Below are positions 29,476 through 33,895 of a stretch of 33,895 nt of DNA, piece by piece. The DNA comes from Opitutaceae bacterium (GTDB lineage Bacteria; Verrucomicrobiota; Verrucomicrobiia; Opitutales; Opitutaceae): positions 1 through 33,895 of the forward strand of contig JAEUGX010000096.1 in NCBI GenBank assembly GCA_016795545.1. The letters are read 5' to 3'. Below the pieces are notes generated by a model that worked only from the letters and a program-made list of their open reading frames with translations, had not been told where the DNA came from and did not search any database. The position numbers were made by a program, and so were the translations under genes. Positions within the stretch are counted from its first letter, which is position 1, and the number at the start of each line of letters is the position of its first letter.

Positions 29476-29631
29476 CAGCGGAAATGGTGAAGGGTGAAGT
29501 CGGGAGGAATCGCCCGACACCCGGCCGGAACCCCGGCGAGGGGTCCGCGGCCGGCGGATGGGCCGCGTCCTCCCCGGGCCGCGACGGCGCCGGGAAGGAG
29601 CGGGGGAAAGAGGAGGCCTTCCGGTCTCCGA
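29476..29631. other. Gap between TonB receptor and peptidase genes
   Basis: The 156 bases have no gene. They include the hairpin at 29612-29629 near the receptor stop and GC-rich inverted words around CCGGCCGCGG. This is the longest gap in the minus-strand catabolic run, so a partial transcription end or a second promoter could lie here. Confidence 0.5.
29612..29629 (-). terminator. Possible weak terminator after the TonB receptor
   Basis: On the minus strand GGAGACC and GGCCTCC form a seven-pair stem with one mismatch around a GGAA loop. TCTTTCCCC follows, a pyrimidine run with few Ts. It may partly stop transcription and lower the expression of the downstream enzymes compared with the receptor. 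Confidence 0.35.
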
Positions 29632-31836
29632 TCAGAACTTGTACTTCGCGGACAGCGTGAAGTTCCGGGGCAGGCTCGGGTCGACAAGGTAGGCGGCATT
29701 AATACCGACCGCATAGGTCTCGTCGAGCAGGTTGTCGCACTGCAGGCGGAACGTCCAATGCTTGTTCAGCGCATAGTTGGCGAAGACGCCGACCAGCGTG
29801 CCCGGCTCGACCTTCATGAACGTGGGCTTGGTCACGCCCACCGGGAAGGTCAGGCCGGCCGTGGAAACCACGCGACCGTTGATCCGCGAGATGCCGCCGC
29901 CGAACGAGAAGCCCTTGAGGGAGGTCGACGAGCGGAAGTCGTAGCGGGTGAACAGGCTCCAGGACTGCGTGTAGGAGTCGTCCACCGGCTGGCCGTTCTG
30001 GTCCTCGACCGTGCCGTCATACAGGGTGCCGACGAGCTGCCATTCGGGCGTGATCTGCCAGGAAATGTCGGCGTCGAAGCCCTTCTGGCTCAGGAGGCCG
30101 ACCGGGATCACGTAGGGGGAGCCGTCGGGCAGCGTGCCGCCGAAGACCGTGAGACCGGTGGTCTCGAGGTCGAAGGCCGCGATCGTCGACGACAGCTTGC
30201 CGCCGAAGAGGTCGAACTTCACGCCCGCCTCCTTGCCCTTGCCGGTCGCGGGGGGAACGACGCCGCCGTTGGCGAGCTTGGACGTGGTGGGCGGCAGCGA
30301 GGTGTTGGCCTGGACCGCGTAGATGGCGACCCCCTTCACCGGCTTGAACACGAGGCCGTAGCGGTGCAGCGGTTCGAACGACTTGGCGATCTGCGCGACC
30401 GCGGGGCGGACCGTGATGTCGAGGTTGTTCGAGGTCTCGTTGCTGTAGAGCGAGTAGCCGCCCACCAGCGAGAGCCGGTCCGGCAGGACGTCGATCACCT
30501 GCTGCAGGTAGAAGTTGCCCAGGTCGGACCGCACGCGCGAACGCGTGCTCGGAATGCCCGTGTAGGCGTCGTAGGGCTTGACCGGCAGCGTGTTGACGCT
30601 CGGGTTGTCGAGCGGGCGCACGATGCGGGCCGCCGTGATGCCGTTGTAGAAGTCATTGTTCACCCAGAGCTTCGTCACCGACTCCTGGATCGTGAAGACG
30701 CCGCCGAAGGTGCTCTGGTTCGGCACGCCGAACAGGGTGTACTTGCCGTTGAAGTCCATCGACACCGAGTAGTGGTCGAGGTCGATCTGGTTGCGGCGGT
30801 TGAAGTAGCTGATGGTGCGGTCGACGTAGTTCACGCCGCCGATGGGGAGCACGATCGAGCCGTGGCGCCGGAGCAGGTTGTAGTCGAGGCCGACCTTGAC
30901 CTCCCAGTTCGTCGAGAACGAGTGGGCCAGCTGCGCGCGCACGCCCTCGTGCACGTGCGTCTCCATCGCGCCCGGAGGCAGGTTGATCATGTCGCGGCCG
31001 TTGCCCGTGAAGACCTTGCCGTCCGGCGTGAAGACTCCCGTCGGATTCGAGGGGCGCTTGATCTCGTTGTAGTCAAAGGCAAGCAGCACGCTGGTGTCCT
31101 TGTTCTCCCACTGCAGCGAGGGGTGGAACACGATGCGGTCGTCCGTGGCGTTCTGCCAGTAGGAGTCGCCGCCCTGGTTCGCCGCCAGCACGCGGTAGCT
31201 CAGGGTGCCGTCGCCGACCTTCGCCAGCGGACCCGTCGAATCGAGCTCGGCCCGGTACAGGCCGTAGTCGGTCATCCGGAAGCTCAGCGTGTTCAGGGCG
31301 TTCGGCAGCGGCTTGCGGGTCGTCTTGTTGATGACTCCGGTCAGCGCCGTGTTCGGGTAGAGCAGCGCCGCGGGCCCGCGGATGATCGTGTACGAGTCGA
31401 TGAAGAGCGGGTCCATGAAGATCGTGCGGTCGATCTGGCCGTCGATCAGCGCGTAGGTGACACCCGTGTTGCTGCCGCGCAGCGAAAACGCCTCGGAGCG
31501 GTACTTCGGGATCGCACCGCCGTAGATGATGATGTCCGAAGTGTCGTAACCGCCGATATCCTCGATCATGTCGCGCGTCACCACCGTGATGGCCTGCGGA
31601 ATGTCGATCAGCTGCTGCTTCGTCTTGAAGGGGGTCGCGGTGTTGGCGATGTAGCCTTTGTCCTGCGTCGACGAAACGCGGAACACCGACAGCTCGAGCA
31701 CCTCACCCTCCTTGGCAGGGGCGGAAGGTTCGGGAGCCGCAACTTGGGCCAGGACGGGGACAGAGGCAGCGAACAACGCCGCACACGTGGCAAACAGCCG
31801 CCGCGAGGCCGCGGAGGCAGTCAGTAGGGAGTTCAT
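29632..31836 (-). CDS. TonB-dependent outer-membrane receptor
   Basis: A 734-residue precursor with a Sec signal ending near Ala-Gln at about 31. A linker and a TonB-box-like strand (EVLELSVFRVSS) lead to the plug domain (KTKQQLIDIPQAITVVTRDMIEDIGGYDTSD, FSLRGSNTGVTYALIDGQ, IIRGPAALLYPN). The beta-barrel extends to the C-terminus, which ends in FTLSAKYKF with the terminal phenylalanine required for insertion. The receptor imports ligands with energy from TonB-ExbBD; none of these is in the window. The plug opening 'DIPQAITVVT' is shared with siderophore-type receptors but is also abundant in Opitutaceae. The ATG at 31836 is chosen for the signal peptide; a longer frame to 31974 runs through the operator sites. 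No Shine-Dalgarno is seen. It heads the catabolic run. Confidence 0.94.
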   Translation of the reverse strand: MNSLLTASAASRRLFATCAALFAASVPVLAQVAAPEPSAPAKEGEVLELSVFRVSSTQDKGYIANTATPFKTKQQLIDIPQAITVVTRDMIEDIGGYDTSDIIIYGGAIPKYRSEAFSLRGSNTGVTYALIDGQIDRTIFMDPLFIDSYTIIRGPAALLYPNTALTGVINKTTRKPLPNALNTLSFRMTDYGLYRAELDSTGPLAKVGDGTLSYRVLAANQGGDSYWQNATDDRIVFHPSLQWENKDTSVLLAFDYNEIKRPSNPTGVFTPDGKVFTGNGRDMINLPPGAMETHVHEGVRAQLAHSFSTNWEVKVGLDYNLLRRHGSIVLPIGGVNYVDRTISYFNRRNQIDLDHYSVSMDFNGKYTLFGVPNQSTFGGVFTIQESVTKLWVNNDFYNGITAARIVRPLDNPSVNTLPVKPYDAYTGIPSTRSRVRSDLGNFYLQQVIDVLPDRLSLVGGYSLYSNETSNNLDITVRPAVAQIAKSFEPLHRYGLVFKPVKGVAIYAVQANTSLPPTTSKLANGGVVPPATGKGKEAGVKFDLFGGKLSSTIAAFDLETTGLTVFGGTLPDGSPYVIPVGLLSQKGFDADISWQITPEWQLVGTLYDGTVEDQNGQPVDDSYTQSWSLFTRYDFRSSTSLKGFSFGGGISRINGRVVSTAGLTFPVGVTKPTFMKVEPGTLVGVFANYALNKHWTFRLQCDNLLDETYAVGINAAYLVDPSLPRNFTLSAKYKF

Positions 31837-31880
31837 TGGGTTTGGTTTGGTACTAACAAGTTGGTTGAACAACCGATCAG

Positions 31881-31888
31881 TGTATACA
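31881..31888. promoter_or_regulatory. Operator-like site 1, TGTATACA
   Basis: A perfect 8-base palindrome TGTATACA lies 45 bases before the receptor ATG, within AGTGTATACAGG. TGTATACA-type palindromes are known operators of GntR/FadR-type and some other repressors. Its position downstream of TTGACA on the minus strand would suit repression of the receptor gene. Confidence 0.5.
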
Positions 31889-31902
31889 GGCCAATACGTT
31901 AG

Positions 31903-31910
31903 TGTATACG
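31903..31910. promoter_or_regulatory. Operator-like site 2, TGTATACG
   Basis: TTAGTGTATACGTG shares AGTGTATAC with site 1, 22 bases apart centre to centre, or about two helical turns, so both sites would face the same side of DNA. It abuts a perfect -35 hexamer for the receptor gene (TTGACA on the minus strand, 31911-31916). No good -10 was found at standard spacing. Confidence 0.5.
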
Positions 31911-32094
31911 TGTCAATCCCTTTTCCCAATTCGCGGCGGAGAAAATCCGAGAAACGCGGTTTTATTGCGGGCAAACACTCGAAGTATATTACTAAATACT
32001 TATATAATAATTATATATGAAATAACAGACCGTCCCTGGCTCGCCGTTTGAAACTTGCGAATTGGCTCGCGCATCTCCTGAATACCCATACTCT

Positions 32095-32102
32095 TGTATA
32101 CA
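32095..32102. promoter_or_regulatory. Operator-like site 3, TGTATACA
   Basis: TTGTATACAT contains the same palindrome as site 1, on the amidohydrolase side. It overlaps CATAAT (32101-32106), which matches a -10 box at five of six positions, so a bound regulator would block that promoter. The resulting leader would be about 135 bases. Confidence 0.48.
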
Positions 32103-32247
32103 TAATGAAACTGATTGTCTTCATTTCTCGTGCTGATGTCGCGATTGCCGATGGCCGTGTCGGCAGCGCCTGATTCGCACGAGGGTGCATTCGCGGGATT
32201 TTTCCGGTGACGAATCGCGCCAATTCCTGAAACCTAATCGTGAAACC

Positions 32248-33267
32248 ATGAAATTCGTCCAGCAGTTGAACCCAAGCGACTCAAAGCTCGCCGCCAGTCT
32301 GGCGGACTTTGTCCCGGCGGAGGTGTACGACATCCACACCCACCCCTACCACCCCGACCATTTCGGGCCGCAGGCGTGGCCCTTTCTCCGCGAGTTCGGA
32401 ACGCAGGGCTGCGCCGAGCACCGGGCGGCGCTGCAGCGCTACATGCCGTCGGCGACCATTCACGGACTTTACTTCGGCATGCCGCACCCGACGGCGAACC
32501 GGCCGGCGATCAACGCCTGGCTGGCCGACGAGGTTCGCACGCGGGGCACCGCGCTCAGCCGCGGTCTCCTGCTCGTCGCCCCGGGTGACAACCGGGAAGA
32601 GGTGGCCGCGGCCCTGCGCTCCGGGCGCTTCTGCGGCATCAAGGTCTACCACTGCTACTCGGGCCGGCCCGACACGATGAACGCGCTGGTGGAGGAATTT
32701 GCTCCCGAGTGGATGTGGGAGATTCTCCACGAGGTGCGCGGCGTGCTGCTGCTGCACATTGTGCGCGACGGGGCCATCGACGACGACGCCAACCAGCAGT
32801 CGCTGCGCCGCCTGTGCCGCGCCTACCCGAAGATGACCCTCATCCTCGCGCACATTGCGCGGAGCTTCAACTACCGCAACGCCCGCCACGGCCTGGGCGC
32901 GGTGGCCGACCTCGAAAACGCCGTGGTCGACACCTCCGCCATCTGCGAATCCGAGGCCTTCCGCGCCGCCCTGCGCATCCTGGGTCCCCGACGCGTGCTG
33001 TGGGGCTCCGACTTCGCCGTCAGCGAGCTGCGCGGACGCTGCGTCACCACGGGGCGACTGTTCTTCTGGCTGCACCCGGAGCTCATCCGCGCCGACTACC
33101 AGGCGCCGAGCACGACCGACATCACGCTGGTCGGCATCGAGTCCCTGCTCTGCCTGCGCGAGGCCTGCGAGGACAGCGGGCTGACCCAGGGCGACATCGA
33201 GGACATCTTCCGTCGCAACGCCCTCCGGGTGCTGGCGCCCCACCTCCCCTCCTCCGCCCGGTCATGA
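32248..33267 (+). CDS. Amidohydrolase-2 family metal-dependent hydrolase
   Basis: A 339-residue TIM-barrel hydrolase. The first metal motif is H30-T-H32 (YDIHTHPYH). Further ligands or active-site residues are probably H170 (VLLLHIVRD), H202 (LILAHIARSF) and D255 (VLWGSDFAVS), the usual layout of the Amidohydro_2 family. K132 in IKVYHCY is also conserved-looking. Family members include lactonases of sugar acids, decarboxylases and other C-O or C-C hydrolases, so a lactonase linked to the sugar-acid genes across the divergent promoter is plausible but unproven. A GTG at 32185 could give 21 extra residues; the ATG at 32248 fits the family start better. Its stop overlaps the next ATG (ATGA). Confidence 0.87.
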   Translation: MKFVQQLNPSDSKLAASLADFVPAEVYDIHTHPYHPDHFGPQAWPFLREFGTQGCAEHRAALQRYMPSATIHGLYFGMPHPTANRPAINAWLADEVRTRGTALSRGLLLVAPGDNREEVAAALRSGRFCGIKVYHCYSGRPDTMNALVEEFAPEWMWEILHEVRGVLLLHIVRDGAIDDDANQQSLRRLCRAYPKMTLILAHIARSFNYRNARHGLGAVADLENAVVDTSAICESEAFRAALRILGPRRVLWGSDFAVSELRGRCVTTGRLFFWLHPELIRADYQAPSTTDITLVGIESLLCLREACEDSGLTQGDIEDIFRRNALRVLAPHLPSSARS

Positions 33268-33895
33268 ACGCGCTGCGCGCCCCGGCCTTCACCCCCCTCG
33301 GCTCGAGCCGCCTCGAGGCCGTGCCCGACTGGCCGCGCCTCCCGTCCGGCCTGGTCCTCGACCGGGTCGTCGGCGTGGCCCTCGACTCGCGCGAACGTGT
33401 CTACGTGGCCCACCGCGGCGATCGCCCGCTGCTGCGCTTCCACGCCGACGGCCGGTTCGACCGCGAGATCGGCGCCGACCTCCAGCGCAAGACCATCGCC
33501 TACGACCTGCGCGGCCCGGTGCCGGTGCCGATCGCCGAGCGCTACTGGCTGCACGGGCTCCACGTCGACCCCTGGGACAATGTCTGGATCACCGACGTGA
33601 GCCGTCACCTCGTGCTCAAGTTCGACCCGGAGGACCGGCACCTGCTGACGCTCGGCGTCGACGGCGAGTCGGGCTGCGACGCCCGGCGCTTCTTCCAGCC
33701 GACCCACATCTGCGTGCTGCCCACCGGCGAGTACTTCATCACCGACGGCTACGGCAACTCGCGGGTCGCCAAGTTCGCCGCCGACGGCCGCCTGCTCCTG
33801 GAATGGGGCCGCCGCGGCACCGAACCGGGCGAGTTCCACACGCCGCACGTCATCACGCTCGGGGCCGACGGACTGCTCTACGTTTCCGACCGCGA
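33264..33895 (+). CDS. NHL-repeat beta-propeller protein, 5' part
   Basis: The gene runs off the window, leaving 210 codons. The sequence shows successive NHL blades: RVVGVALDSRERVYVAHRGDRPLLRFHADG, HGLHVDPWDNVWITDVSRHLVLKFDPED, QPTHICVLPTGEYFITDGYGNSRVAKFAADG and HTPHVITLGADGLLYVSDR. The 'DGYGNSRVxKF' and 'HGLHVDPWDNVWITD' wording is like peptidyl-alpha-hydroxyglycine alpha-amidating lyase (PAL) and its bacterial relatives, in which such histidines bind metal. SMP-30-like lactonases also have this fold, so the activity stays open. No signal peptide is evident at the start (MNALRAPAFTPLGSSRLEA). Its ATG overlaps the amidohydrolase stop by four bases, so translation is coupled and the two proteins probably act in one pathway. 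Confidence 0.82.
   Translation, partial: MNALRAPAFTPLGSSRLEAVPDWPRLPSGLVLDRVVGVALDSRERVYVAHRGDRPLLRFHADGRFDREIGADLQRKTIAYDLRGPVPVPIAERYWLHGLHVDPWDNVWITDVSRHLVLKFDPEDRHLLTLGVDGESGCDARRFFQPTHICVLPTGEYFITDGYGNSRVAKFAADGRLLLEWGRRGTEPGEFHTPHVITLGADGLLYVSDR

Larger units (their letters stand above)
31837..32247. promoter_or_regulatory. AT-rich divergent regulatory region
   Basis: These 411 bases separate the divergent receptor and amidohydrolase genes and are much richer in AT than the rest of the window, notably at 31985-32025 (TATATAATAATTATATA core). They hold three TGTATAC sites, a minus-strand TTGACA (31911-31916), a plus-strand CATAAT (32101-32106) and an inverted repeat GGTTG-AA-CAACC (31863-31874). 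No gene is seen. It is the likely control point of the whole locus. Confidence 0.7.

Noticed and set aside
29494..31827. 777-residue plus-strand frame antisense to the TonB receptor
   Set aside because: No domain is seen; the receptor on the other strand has a signal peptide, plug and terminal Phe.
29632..31836. Siderophore uptake as the role of the receptor
   Set aside because: Its plug sequence resembles siderophore receptors, but no iron-related gene is nearby and the neighbours are carbon-oxidation genes.
31658..32020. 120-residue plus-strand frame at the receptor start and divergent region
   Set aside because: Most of it is antisense to the receptor signal peptide and the end runs through the AT-rich operator region; no motif is seen.
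31985..32025. AT-rich tract as a replication or attachment site
   Set aside because: There are no iterons, DnaA boxes or neighbouring integrase or replication genes; a promoter or UP-element role is simpler.

Overview
The window is about 34 kb of very GC-rich chromosomal DNA from a Gram-negative bacterium. It carries lipid A synthesis (LpxB), lipoprotein release (LolD plus a LolC/E-type permease) and a TonB-dependent receptor. High GC, a receptor plug opening of the kind common in Opitutaceae, two Gfo/Idh/MocA oxidoreductases and cytochrome-linked sugar-oxidation genes all suggest Verrucomicrobiota, probably Opitutaceae. That assignment is inference; no rRNA or other decisive marker is present. 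Nearly all start codons lack a Shine-Dalgarno sequence and are preceded by pyrimidine-rich DNA.

Bases 1-3090 hold the end of a methyltransferase, a convergent GNAT acetyltransferase, and a HemX/CcsA-like membrane protein followed 3 bases later by hemA (a short glutamyl-tRNA reductase). Bases 3148-12301 are all minus strand. A Gfo/Idh oxidoreductase and lpxB are followed by two large related CHASE-PAS hybrid histidine kinases. Bases 12445-15916 (minus) hold lysS, a LolC/E-type permease and lolD; the last two overlap by ATGA. A plus-strand MgtC/DUF4010 membrane protein (16022-17281) diverges from lysS.

From 17566 to 33895 lies a catabolic locus. Read in its own direction (minus, from 31836 down), it encodes a TonB receptor, an M28 peptidase, and a gluconate-2-dehydrogenase-type subunit 3 with a Tat signal. 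Next come a GMC flavoprotein, a c-type cytochrome, an FMN alpha-hydroxyacid oxidase with a Tat-like leader, and a Gfo/Idh oxidoreductase. The last four genes encode a D-2-hydroxyacid dehydrogenase, an MFS transporter, a Kelch protein and a mandelate-racemase-type dehydratase. Gaps within the run are 8-55 bases, so it looks like one operon. Divergent from the receptor are an amidohydrolase and an NHL-repeat protein with an ATGA overlap. The AT-rich divergent region carries three TGTATAC operator-like sites. Together the genes suggest uptake of a ligand through the outer membrane and its oxidation in the periplasm with electrons passed to cytochrome c. The resulting sugar acid or hydroxyacid would then be imported and processed by lactonase, dehydratase and dehydrogenase steps. 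The substrate cannot be named from sequence.

Intergenic DNA contains dispersed GC-rich repeats of the TTCGCG...CGCGGG type at three places and a shared 13-mer at two places. I saw no tRNA, rRNA, CRISPR array, insertion sequence or phage gene.
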